Shown here: piece by piece, positions 1 through 13,300 of the stretch
How the letters are laid out: each line of letters begins with the position of its first letter
Numbering within the stretch: the stretch's first letter is position 1
NCBI GenBank assembly: GCA_026874595.1
Contig: CM049319.1
Coordinates: forward strand, 62,442,917 to 62,506,916
DNA length: 64,000 nt
DNA from: Sipunculus nudus
Taxonomy: Eukaryota > Annelida > Sipuncula > Golfingiida > Sipunculidae
Reading direction: 5' to 3'
Position numbers and translations under genes: made by a program
The notes under the pieces: model-generated
Told to the model about the DNA's origin: nothing
Seen by the model: the letters and a program-made list of their open reading frames with translations, nothing else
Database searches by the model: none

Positions 1-1826
1 CACCTGGCTAGACTGAGTGAACTTTTGACCTGTACCTGGCTGCACTGAGTGAACTCTTGACCTGTTGCATAATCTGACACAGTTGGCAGTCTGCCAAAGC
101 TATAAATAGAATGCAGCTACTGCACTGAGTAAACTCCTGACCCATACCTGGCTGCACTAAGTGAACTCTTGACCTGTTGCCTAATCTGATACAGTTGGCA
201 GTCTGCCAAAGCTATAAATAGATCCACACTGACCTCTAGCCTGTTGCCAAATCTGAAATAGTAGCCACACCATTGCATAAGCTCATGCAGGGGCCCTGCC
301 CTGAGGGGCTTGACACCCATTAAGTGATCACATGGTGCCCATGAGGTGTTCACATGTCACCCATGAGGTGATCACATGCCATGTGCTTGGCTGCACTGAT
401 TGAACTCTTGACCTATATCTGGCTGCACTGAATGAACTCTTGATCTGTTCCCAAATCTGAAACAGTTGGCAGTTTCTCAACCTATTTAAAGATACAGATT
501 CAATCTTGGCCTGTTGGTATATCTGTTAACACATACTGAAAGACTTTGGTTAAAATTTCTTTTTTCAAGTCGACATATTCATAAACTTTTTATCAAAATA
601 TCTAGAATAATAAAAGATGCAGTACTTTCATTGTTAAAGGTCCAATAGTTCTGCCAAAAATCATTCTAGTAAACTTGAACAAAGGCCACCAAAGAATAAT
701 TTTTGTGCAATGTTACAGAAGATATAATTAAAATAATAATTTTGTATAAGAACACTATTGCAGTCCTCAGTTTGAAAAAGACATAATAATGGCCATAAGA
801 CCAACTTAAGCTTTTCACAACTCAACCAAAAATCAACAAACTCAGTAAATTCTGATATGATTGAAAGAACCATGTCCTAGGATAATTCTTTTGAAAAATT
901 GAACAATTCATCTTGACAGTTTCATCATTAAGCTGAAAGAGGCTAAAATTATGAGTTTTTTGCCCATAAAAAACAGGTCAATGTAGGTGGCACCACTAAA
1001 TCTACAACTTCAAATATGAGTCATATGACCAACATTTGCACAATACCTGGTAATGCTAGCTTCTGTCATTTCTGAGAGTACTATGTCAGTATGCTTACTT
1101 GGCCGAATGACTGTTCAAATTTGTGTAACTCCACTAAAATTCATCAAATGCAAACCATTTGAACCAACTTGAGAGGGCTTGCCTCTGGGATCATTTATGT
1201 AAAATATTTAACAATTTGGCTGGACCGTCTACAAGAAGACGACTTTTAAAATATTGTCAGCTTTTTCCTTATAAAATCTAAGTAAATGCAGATAGCAAAA
1301 AAATGAGCTGAATCCCACAAAATTTGATATGTGACAGATTATTGCATAAAATCTGGGAATGGTAGCTCCTGCTATTCCTGAGAAATTATGGATTAATGTA
1401 CAGAAGACCAATGACCCCCGTACAAAAATAGGTCAATTCAGGTGGCGCCATCAATACCTGAATTACATATATGACTCATGTGACCAACACTGGCAAAAAA
1501 TTTGGTGATGATAGCTCTGGCTGTTTCTGAGACTGTCATTTTAGTATGCTTTTTTGGACAGATGACTAAGTTCAACTTCCTGAACAAAATTGAGGGAGAT
1601 GGTATAAAAGATTATTTCTGTGAAATATTGAACAATTTGGCTTGAGTGTTTCGGAGGAGAAGATTTTTAAAGGTTTTTTTAGCTTTTTCTCTATAAAATT
1701 TAAGAAAATTTTCAGATGGCTAATTTTTGATGCCAGCTCCAATCATTTTCAAAATAGTATGGGTAAACATACAGAAGACAAACGCCGCCACACCATCGCA
1801 TTAGTTCACAGGTTCACTAAAAATTA
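1..1826 (-). repeat. Family F4 repeat, copy truncated by window edge
   Basis: Begins inside the tract of short repeats reading CTGCACTGAGTGAACTCTTGACCTG, as at 36200 and 59220, and ends with ACCATCGCATTAGTTCACAGGTTCACTAAAAATTAA. Direction is taken from the TTTTTAG(C/T)GAACCTGTGA end being the 5' end, as in family G. It lies inside HPS5 intron sequence left of exon 14. Confidence 0.65.
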
Positions 1827-3217
1827 ATACAGATGCATATTGAATGCAAAATTGTAATACAGATACATCTCACTGATGGCAAAATCTTGAATTAATTTGA
1901 CTATGGATACCAATTATCTATAATCCATGTACAGCCGTCTTTATATACCAATAGAGAGCTGTATAGCTGTGATTGTAAACATTGCCTGGCATGAGGAATA
2001 TCTAAAAATCATAAATCTACATTTTTTAAAAGCTTTTAAAAAACATTCTTGTCAATATTAACCATAGATAACCTGAAATCTAAATGTCTAGAGGCATGAT
2101 GTAATAAATGCTGATAAACTGGTGCCAGTCTAGATGTATCTAGATATATCTGTGTATCTGCTTCACACAGCTAACATATATGGTAAAATGACTCAATTAA
2201 ACCTTTATAATTCAGCCAAAATTCATTCTTTGGAACCATAAAAGACAATTATTATAAGAATTATTCAGGGGGTTATTCTTGTAAAATATTAAACAAATTG
2301 GCCTCAGTAGGGTCAGTCAAAAAAAATTTTACAGGTATATAACTCATATGGGAAAATACAGCAAAATGGCTAAATTAAGCTTCCCACAACTCAGCCAAAA
2401 ATCACTGAACCAAAACCATTTGAACAAACTTGAATTATCAATATCTAAGGATAATTAATGTGTGAGATTTAAGAATTTGGCCCAGTGGTTTTTGAGGAGA
2501 AGATCTTTGTAGCCACTGAGCTAAAATGGGCTGTAACAGCATATGACTAAATTCAGCTTCCCATAACTCAGCCAAAAGTCACTGAACTTAGACAATTTGA
2601 ACAAATTTCAGAAAGCACTACCCTAGGATCATTTCTGTGCGATATTAAACTATTTGGCCATATGGTTTCAGAGAAGAAGTTTTTTGTAGCCATCAGTATG
2701 ATACGGGCACTGATGACCCCCGTACAAAAAAGGTCGATGCAGATGGCGCCACCAATACCTCAATTTCAGATATGTCTCATGTGAACAACATTGGCATAAA
2801 ATTTGGTGATGATAGCTCCAGCCGTTTCTGAGATTGTAATTTTAGTATGCTTTTATGGACAGATGACTAAGTTCAACTTCCTGTAACTCGGCCAAAAATC
2901 ACCAAACTTAATCCATTCGAACAAACTTAGGAAAGATTATTCCAGGAATCATTTCTGTGAAATATTGGACAATTTGGCTGAACAGTTTTGGAGAAGAAGA
3001 TTTTTAAAGCTTTTTTAGCTTTTTCCCTATAAAATCTAAGAAAATGCAGTTAGCCAAAAAATAAGCAAAATCCGATAGTTTTTTAGATGACTAATTTTTT
3101 AAATAAAATTTTGTGATGCCACCTCTTGCCGTTTTCAAGATAATATGGGTTAACGTACAGACGAAGATGGACGATGCCACACCATCGCATAAGCTCACAG
3201 GTTCGCTAAAAATTATT
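1827..3217 (-). repeat. Family F4 repeat, second head-to-tail copy
   Basis: Starts with ATACAGATGCATATTGAATGC, which matches positions near 36660 and 59650, and ends CCATCGCATAAGCTCACAGGTTCGCTAAAAATT. It carries the GGTGGCGCCACC-type palindrome near 2740. Together with 1-1826 it forms a tandem pair. Confidence 0.65.
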
Positions 3218-4134
3218 AAGCCAAGATAACTTCAATTTAGAAATAGGAAATAATGAAAAATCATATTATTTTACCTTGCTGGCTATAAAGAGATAATGAA
3301 ATTGTTTAACAGACCAGGTTTGGTACCTGAGTATCTATAGTAATGTTAGTGATGACTGTCAGTACAAGATTATTGTAAAAAAATCAGTTTTATTCAGAGA
3401 AAAACCAGTAAACCTTATTTAAATTAGTGTGTTTGAACTAGAAAGACTTAGAAGAAATCACCTTTATTGCATTTCCCGCCTAAAATTTAAAGTCTTATCA
3501 GATGAGAAAAAAATTAAAACTTTTTTGTATGCTTTACCAGATACTGAAGACTGCTTATGTTTTTTCAATTCTTGTCAAAGCCATCCATAACCATATCAGT
3601 ACTCATGCACTGATAAAGATTTCTCTGATATTAACTGGCTTATTTTGTATTGCCATCCTATCGCCATGAGGGCAGTGTGTTGGTCCAAGGCCCATAGGAA
3701 TGTGGGAATAAGGGCTGTCAAATGCTGTAGGATGGTAATACTAATAAAACTGGTTCAAAATGTATTTATTGAACTAGAAGTAGACAGAATCGTTGAATGA
3801 ACTCAAGCCAGGGTGATCCTGATGAAACTTTACCTGTCAGGGTTCAACAACCCCGTCCCAGGTCACCTCCAGTACAAAGCCACCTGCCAATACCAATCAA
3901 TTATTCTATGATTATGAAATAGCCATACAATGGGCCAGAATCCTTTGAATTTTAATTTAAATGGTAATCCATATTACTACCAGAGTTTAATGGATTCATA
4001 CTTGGATGTTTTCCTACCCTTCACAAAACCTGTTCAGAACCTTTTGATTTAAATTTCCTGACAGAAAACCTGAGGGGTAAAGTATTATAATATACCCCTT
4101 GCCACCTGGCATAGGTATAATGACATGCACTTAC
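3218..4134. other. HPS5 intron, no feature seen
   Basis: AT-rich sequence without exon-like open phase, repeat terminus or array. Confidence 0.5.
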
Positions 4135-4360
4135 TTAGATTTCACAGACGACAATTTATTCTGCAGGTTGGTTTCACTCTGACCTGCATTCCCAATAGAA
4201 TCATTTGAGGTCTCCTCTGTGGCAGCTGCATGTGACTCCGCCTCCTTTCTGATTGACATATCAATCAGTGGTATGTTGTCTATGTCCACTCTGGCCCCTT
4301 TGGCACTTAAGAATGAATCACTGGCCTGTCTGCGGATTTTGGCTTTGGTCCCTGTTTTTA
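4135..4360 (-). CDS. HPS5: HPS5 exon 14 (last one visible)
   Basis: Acceptor TATCACAAAG after a T-rich tract; donor TCTAA|GTAAGT. The 226 bases enter with two bases that complete the codon left by exon 13 and leave in phase 2. TKAKIRRQASDSFLSAKGAR and an acidic, Ser/Asn-rich tail follow. Similarity to vertebrate HPS5 is weak here; assignment rests on strand, phase and open frame. No downstream exon is visible at 1-4134. Confidence 0.65.
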
Positions 4361-7300
4361 CTTTGTGATACAAAAACCAAATAAAAAATACTGGTTGCAT
4401 GTTTCATACTGTCACCTGTTACATTTAAAATACAATTTAACACTTTTGTGACAAGGTTTAATGGACCATAAGAAACAATCTGACAGCTGACATTCATCAT
4501 GAGCAGGTTTCTGCTCTAATTTGTGAAACTAAACACAAATTCAACATAGGATTTCACTGTAATTTTAAATATGTGTTGTTGACAGAACTGAAATGAATCC
4601 CAAACTATATGCATCTTCAAGAAGGAAACTACTGGTGGTGTCAAATGAGCACAAAATTTAGTGAACTTTGAAAAAGTACCATTATTTTATTCACTGCAAG
4701 AGTGCCCTAGCTGTTCAATCATTGTCCAGTCCTGAACAAAAACCATTGGACACCCATGGTTAAGTGAACAATAACATTAACAAGTGACCCATGGGTCATG
4801 ATGCTCAGCTGACTAGGAAGACATTCACACAAGGAATTTTATCATCTGAATGCAAAATTGTGTAGGTGGTATCCCCATAAGACAGTAGCAAATAAAGTTA
4901 TTCAAAATCAACAAGAAGAAAAAGTTTCATGACAATATGTCCAGCCATTCCCATGAAATCTAGCCTTTTGGTTGCAGTCAGCTGAGCTAAAATTGACGAT
5001 GCACATTTTTGAAAGACATCCCTGGATGTCAAGACATAAGATTCTAGTTCCAACAGTAAAGTTTGAACTCTGTCTGACTGTCTGGGTGCTTAAAATGTTT
5101 TTGGCCAGTAATATAGGTCACCATGACCTAATTTCAGTCTTCCATGAAGACTGCCCAAGATGTTTTGGTCAGTAGCATGCAAAATTTAGGTCACTATGAC
5201 CTACTTTCAGGTTTTCCAGGAGATTTCTTTTATGAACGTCTAAGGGTATTCAGTAAGAAGTTTCTTGGTCAAGTAGAAAATTTGTGCCTTGTTAACAGAC
5301 AGACAGACAGACAATGGACAAAGAGTAATTGCTATAGCTCAGATGACTTTCAGTCAGTCAGCTGAGCTAAAAAAGAAGTTGGTGAAAAAAGCTATACCTG
5401 CAAATTTACCATCCAGCTCTACAATACGAGAAGTTTTCCTTCTTCTACGATTAATGCTTGCGACTGATACACTGGCAGACAGGGAAGCCACCTGGTCATC
5501 TTCCTCTTGGACAGTGGCGCCATCTAGTGAAAACGATGATGTCAGGTAAACTTTGGTATCAACTTCACTGCTGGAATGACTACGATGCATCTCAGATGGC
5601 AAGGGCATAAAATCAACGGATCTGTTTTCAGCTCCTGCCAGAACAATGGCAGAAATGTTTGGATTTGATACTGCTGCTTCATGCTCAGTGTTTGTAATAA
5701 ACACAGTTTCTGCTGTATCTTTGCAGGGATCAGTCCCATGAGACTGCTGACTACCTGACATATAGTTCAAATTCAGATTATCAGCATCAGTCTCAATGTT
5801 TGTATCACTCTCAATGCAGACCTTGTCAGCACCTTTGTTTGTCACATTGCTTACTATATTGCTGTTCTTATCTAGCACCTGTGCAGTATCATTATTATTA
5901 CTGACTAATTTTGTGGCCAAGCTGGGGCTGTCCAAAGGAGCGCTGACACACTCAGATATCAACGATGTGCTTTTCTCATATAAACTGACCCCAGGATTTG
6001 ATGGTACAAATTCTGACCCAATATTTCCATCTTTTTTCTCTCCCAGACACTTTTCTGTTTCTGTTTTAAGTACCTCTGTACCACTGACTGAAGAATTCTC
6101 CACTATCCCTGTGTTACCACTCCCATCACCGAGGGTCAACAATTCAGCACTACTGATCGTCGACAAACTTGACACAGATGAAGAATCATCAGCATCCTTC
6201 CCAGAATCCATATCGTAGCTACTTACAGACTGAGACTCCAAACTCAAGTTATCATCTTTCTGTGACCTTGACTTGACCTTGTAAATACCTGATGCCATCT
6301 TGACATAGACATTCTCCCCAGATTCAAGCTTTTTCATCTCCTCATTTATTTTTTCTTCAATCTCATTAATCCATGCCATAAGAGAGGGATCATCCCCTGT
6401 TTTAATTCTTTCTTTCACACTCTGAAGCATTGGCATTGTAAAATGCTCTACCCCCTGGTTTGAATCAATCTGCGTGTAAAACAGCTTTATTAGTTGCACA
6501 CAGGTGTCAATTTGTTCTTTTTCATATAATGTCTGCACTGTTTCTGCGACAGTTAAAACTCTTAGTTTCCTTAAAACTGCTTCTTTAGTAAAAAGGTATA
6601 TGTCCCTTCCATTACATATCCCATCTGCAACATCTGCAAGGAAAAGAACAAGTGACCCATTGGTCATGATGCTCAGCTGAAGGTTTTAATGAGCATCCCC
6701 ACCCGCACCCATCATGGCCCAGTTTGTTGAATCAAGTGATTTTCATCTATGGTGAGAGATTGCTCTTTTATTCCAGTACACATGACCAGGTGGAAATTTT
6801 ACCCTTTCCCAGTATTCCATGGCATATCCCTGTGTGAAAGCAGAAACATGGCTAATAAACCAAAATGCTTTGGGTCAAAGCCTTGATAATATGATGCCTC
6901 CCAAACAAAAAGTGATAGGAAACCAAAAAGCATAAGCATGACATCACTTGACTGTACATAATGTGGAGCATGGCAGTGTAATGGTTAGAGCTTCTGACTT
7001 GTGACTGCAAGGTTGTGGGACCAGTCCTGATCAGCCAGCCTTCCATGCTATGACTCACAACGGTCAGTCGCCTCCACCCAGGAGTGCATGGATACTGGTG
7101 ATGCATGAGCAGCAGGCCAAAACATGGATTAAATGACCCCTTTAGCACTTTCTATGGCTGCACAGGCTGTATGCTCTCCCAGTATATGTAGCTGATAAGC
7201 ATCTCAGTCAAGTTATGGGTTTATTACTTACATGTGTTCTTATCTTTATTGTGTATATAATTATGAAGATATCAATAAACCATTGATTTCTAACATTTTG

Positions 7301-10300
7301 ATTCTCTTAACAGTACCACAAATTCAAATACTCCAAGATATGATGTTTAAGCCCATGATATCATCTAAATCTACAGCACAAACTACACAAAGCCTAGCTA
7401 TATTTTGTTTTACAAACCTCTGACTTCATTGGTCCATAAGAAAACAGTGTCTGAGACTGGGTTCAGCAAGTACATTCCACTCTCCCCCCATGTAACTAGG
7501 TACACATCTCTGAAAGGAGATTTTGATAATAGTTGGATTGAGATCATGATAATAAAGCATTTGGTGAAGAATACTTAGAAAAACAAGGGACCTATGGGTC
7601 ACTGTGCTCAGCTGACATTAACCTTGAAGGTAAAAATCTAAATATCTAATGGAGATAAAGTGTAAGAGGAAGAGGTAATAAAGGCCATGGTTGGTTGATA
7701 TGATTGGTTTGTATTGATGAGCAAGAAATTGTTGCAAAAAATATTTTGTGACCTGACCATGTGTTTCCTAATGTTGAAACCAACGCATGTGAGCAGTTTG
7801 TGAACAAATGATCTGTACTATTACCATGATCATTAGTTGGTTTTTCGATTAACTGTTGACATTTCAGTAGTTTACACATTTGTTCAATTGCATCTATTTT
7901 TTGTATAATATATATTATTAAATATATATATTTTTTTAATGAAATGTACACAGTTGAAATATAGCTAATTAACAACATAAAACAGGGCAAACAAAGCCTG
8001 ATCTCAAATTCTGCTGAGGCAGGAAAATAATGAACAAATGTTTGTATTAAAAGCCTGATTTTTTTATCACATCAATTATTTTCTAATTTAAGTTTATATT
8101 TCTATACATTTCCAATTTAACATATATATCTGAATATAAAAGTTGATTCATAATTCTCAACTGCATCATCATAAATCTCAATCTTGTCAGATAACACCAC
8201 ATCATGCATACAAATGTTTATTAATTTTTTACCACAAAAATATATCTTTTGTATCTGCAAAACAATAAATATCTAAAAATAATACTTGATTTAGATTTCA
8301 CAATTTTTAATTGTGTCTTTATTTATCCATAATGTGCTTCATATTTTATAATAATTTAAGCATACTGATGGGTTCATTTATATTTGTTAAAATCATTTAA
8401 AAGAAAACTGATTTCTTTAAAAATGCTACATTACACAACATTGCATCTTCTGGATTACACCTTGAATTATTTTTTCAAGGAAAGTTTTTGAATATCGGAG
8501 TGGAAACAGCATTACAATTAAGGAGATACAGTGAAAACAATAACAATTACTGCATAACACTTGATGGGTTGGGTTTGCGGGGGGGGGGGGGGGGGGGGGG
8601 GGTGAGTGACTGTAACAAATCAGAAACCCTGGCATAGCTGACTTCCAGTGACCTGGAGTGGGACCCTGCATCTGTAATAAAAGCAAGTGACTACAGAAAA
8701 AAAAATCAATAACTAGCTTAATTTTCAAGCTTTTATTTTCAAATTTAAGATTTAGACAAACTAAATATTAATGTTTACATGCTGTGAAAATTAAATCAAT
8801 GGTGCTTACAGGAAAAAAACGTGCCATGGTCAAAGTTGGGCAAAATTTAAGGTACTGATTTTTTTTTATGCTAATAACTTAAAAAATTTACAAAATTCAG
8901 ATCTAATTTTTGGTAAACAATTGAATCTTAATTAAACATAGTTATATACTTGAGAAAATAGACTCTAGTTTCAAAATTTTTCATGTTAAGTGAGTTATTA
9001 TTTTTCCTAATTTTTTACAAAGTCCATTATGTTTAGGCCCATAACTTACAGAATTTATACTTTACAGACTTAATTTCTGGCATGTACATAGGAACTATAT
9101 AGAGGAATATTTATGGTAAATATGAGGAAAAACAGATGAGAGGTTTTGATAATAGGCAGTCCTGAAGTGTGAAAATAGGATTTTAATAAAAAATTGAGGT
9201 TTTTCCTTAATTTCTCAAAGGAACGAAGTCGCAAAGACCCAGTTTTCGGCTTGGTAGGAGATCTTGGGGACATCTAACATCATGCTGAATTTTGGACTCC
9301 TAGGTCTTACGGTTTCAAAACGTGCCACATCTACGGACGGACGGACAGACGGACGGACGACGGACAATGGACCAGGACTATAGCTCAGATGACTTATAGT
9401 AAGCTGAGCTAACAATAGGAAAAACAATAGAAAAACACAAAATGATTCGGAGAAAGCATGTGACAAAGCATGTGACATGCCAATTTTAAAGTGGTTGGTT
9501 GGTTAATTAATGTTTAAATGTATTGCAATGCTGTGTAAATACATTCGTTTTTTCAAAGAATAACATGTTACATGCATCTTGATTCAATAAGCTACGATTA
9601 ATTTGATACTATTACTACTATTAAAAATATAGCCATGCACAGGACATTTATTAGACCATGACTTAAGATATGAGACCCTAAATTATCAAAACAAATTTTG
9701 TGAATTAAAGCATACACTATGTGACAAATAGTTAATCAGTTATTCAGTTAAATAAATCAGTTCATTGTATGGTATTTGCACGTCTACTTATGCCTGTACA
9801 TTTATTAAAGAAATAGTATAATTTGTAATCAGATAAATTTAAAACTCACAGAAACTGCAGCAGCTTAGGGAAATTCACTCCCTGAGGGCCTGGGTTTTCC
9901 ACTGTTATGCAGATATCACTGTAAAATACAATAATAATAAAAATAAGAACTGATCCCTCTCTTGTAATACACATGTGTAAGGTAGGATTATACAGTAAAT
10001 TCCTTAAAACTGCTCTTCATAAATAAATAGAGAGTTGCTGATAAACATTTTGGTTTTTTAGCTCAGCTCACACTTTATCTTGACCAGTCCCCTACAGCAG
10101 ATGGCAGTCCATGAAGACTTTGATTGATCAAGAAAAGTGCTATAACTAATCTGTTTACCAGCAAACATAACAAATAAAGTCATTTCGTCTGAAATTAATT
10201 GATTTGAATTACACTGCTGCATTCATTATGAAAGATTATGGCTTGAATACCACAGCTTTAAGAAAAAGACACATTACTGCTGGTGATACATTCTCATAAT

Positions 10301-13300
10301 TGGCACAAGTTTGTTTTGTGTGAAAGAATGGGACTACTAGTCCCCATAATATAATCCTACCTCAACAATTGCACGTCCATACAGGGTCACAGGTCTATTG
10401 CATCAATGATAGGACCTGCCATTTGATAGACTTAAGCATGATTGACCTGACATTTAACCCAGTCAATGCCTCACTTGATCAGTAAATGTAACAGCATGTG
10501 ACTCTTAATCCCTAGGACTCATGTCTTATTTCAGCATGCAATAATGGTTAATCCCCCAATTCATGCATGTAAGCATTTCGCATAATTTTGAAAAGACCAT
10601 AACAAATGTCCCTACACTATCATCGTGCATTTATGTCTGCACCAATTCTGGCAGTAATTGTATTGCATAAACTATCAATGGTAGCACATGCACAAGTTTC
10701 TGTTTAAATTTACAATACCATGTCACAGATATTACACAGCAAATAGTTCCGCAGGATTATAATAAAAAATATGTTTCACAGACAAATGCCACTTGTTGGT
10801 TATATTTGGAATGGGTGTTGTCAAAACATCCTTTATATATACTATTTGTCTTAATAATTGTCATTTTCAATTGCAGGTGATATAGCTTGCATTCGACTGG
10901 ATACAGTGCCTTGTGCACTTTGACTGGCAAGAGATCTATCCACTGCATAGACGAGATCTCGCATGTTGAGAATGCCACAGTGGGTCCTAATGTAGTTCAT
11001 GCACTGTATATACTGGGATATAAATTGATGGAGCACAAGTACAGGGAACGTGGGTTTCATGCGAAGCTGGGGTGTCGGGGCAGCAGCCCAAAATATATCA
11101 GAAAAATTGAGATATATAACAACAATTAAAGAACAATAAACATATAAAAGTAGTGCCCCATGACTGGACTAAAATATCACCATGTCTGCCATGGACTGGC
11201 TCATCTGGTGGTCAAATTTAAAACCCATTTGTACATACATGTATTAATGCAACATGTTTGTAAAAACTGCTTCTAATCCCACGTGTGTATTAGTATTTTC
11301 TCGATTAATAGATTATATAGATGATGGGCTGTTCTCTTTCATAACCAAGTTCATGCTCTTAAGAATTAAATGGAAGCAAACACTTCATCACAAAGGGGGG
11401 GGGGGGGGTCTTTATCCATAATTCCTCATACGTCTTGAGGAATTTGTAAGAAATTCAGTCATCATGCAATCTCATAGCCATCTATCAAACACCAAACATG
11501 TTTTGTGAATTAAGCAGGGAATTTGCTCCATGGAAAACCTAGGTTTCAGTTATCAGAATTAAGGGGTTTGCAGCTAAAATGTGTAATTATACCTAAGCAT
11601 ATATATATATATACTGCTACAATGCAATTTTAGCTGATTCAACCATGATTTAAATGAGTTTAAAGCTTAGAATTTCTGTTTATGTTTGCAGGCAAAGGTC
11701 ATCATTCAAATCATCCAATGCAAATTAATGGCTATTTGCCACATAAAGTTTCATTAATTTTCATTCAAAAAATAATATTCCATGGAAAACATTCACTGAA
11801 ATCCCTCCAATGGAATTACATAATTCTAGGACTTCTAGTCCTATTAGATGGAACCAAACTAGCAGTTCAGAAGGGCCCCATGGTAGTCATAGTTTAAGGT
11901 TAGGACCTATTACAGTCAGAAGTTACAACAAAACATTATTCAGTTCACAAAGTGTGCTTTCAAAATATCCTATTTCTGCAATTTAAGTTAACAAACAAGC
12001 ATTTGCTATTTAAATGAGAACCTCTTGCTGATTGTGTATTCCTTTCCACAACCAAACAATTCACTTTGAAGCAATATTTATTTTTTCTGTTCTTGTAAGA
12101 AAGCCATCACCAAACTTCAACCACTGTTAAATCAGTTTCTCCAAAGAATGTCTTCTCTTTTGTTATTTTTGGGATTAATTTTACAGACATTACAGTTATT
12201 GGGTGAGATGAAGCTTTGGCCAGAAAATATTAACAGCCTTTTTGAAGGTCAGTACCTATCTTAGACAAGTAAGAGTTCAACATGTTATAACCCTCAACCT
12301 GCAAATTAAAAAAAAAACAAGGGACCTATGGGTCACTGTGCTCAGCTGAGGTTAACCTTGAAGGTAAAAATCTGAAATAATATCAAATGGAGATAAAGTG
12401 TAAGAGGAAGAGGTAATAAAGGCCATGGTTGGTTTATATGATTGGTTTGTATTGATGAGCAGGAAATTGTTGCAAAAAATATTTTGTGACCTGACCATGT
12501 GTTTCCTAATGTTGAAACTAAAGCATGTGAGCAGTTTGTGAACAAATGATCTGTACTATTACCATGATCATTAGTTGGTTTTTTGATTAACTGTTGACAT
12601 TTCAGTAGTTTACACATTTGTTCAATCGAATCCATTTTTTTTGTATAATATATATTATTAAATATATATGTATTTTTTTTTATGAAATGTATACAGTTGA
12701 AATAGAGCTAATAAACAACATAAAACAGGGCAAACAAAGCCTGATCTCAAATTCTGCTAAGGCAGGAAAATAATGAACAAATGTTTGTATTAAATCCTCA
12801 TTTTTTTATCACATCAATTATTTTCTAATTTAAGTTTATATTTCTATACATTTCCAATTTAACATATATATCTGAATGTAAAAGTTGATTCATAATTCTC
12901 AATTGCATCATCATAAATCTCAATCTTGTCAGATAACACCACATCATGCATACAAATGTTTATTAATTTTTTACCACAAAAATATATCTTTTACATCTGC
13001 AAAACAATAAATATCTAAAAATAATACTTGATATTGATTTCACAATTTTTAATTGTGTCTTTATTTATCCATAATGTGCTTCATATTTTATAATAATTTA
13101 AGCATACTGATGGGTTCAATTATATTTGTTAAAATCATTTAAAAGAAATTTGATTTTTTTTTAAAATGTAACATTACACAACATTGCATCTTCTTGATTA
13201 CACCTTGAATTATTTTTTCAAGGAAAGTTTTTGCATATCGGAGTGGAAACAGCATTACAACTAGAATACGGGTAGTCGACAAGCGACTACTTGTATCCGC

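Noticed and set aside
8580-8602. Poly-G run as a G-quadruplex regulatory site
   Set aside because: The sister copy at 15062-15083 has the same run; it is a feature of the repeat and prone to assembly error.
10757-11129. Overlapping open frames on both strands
   Set aside because: No codon bias, no homology recognised, no splice or start context; both strands cannot be coding.
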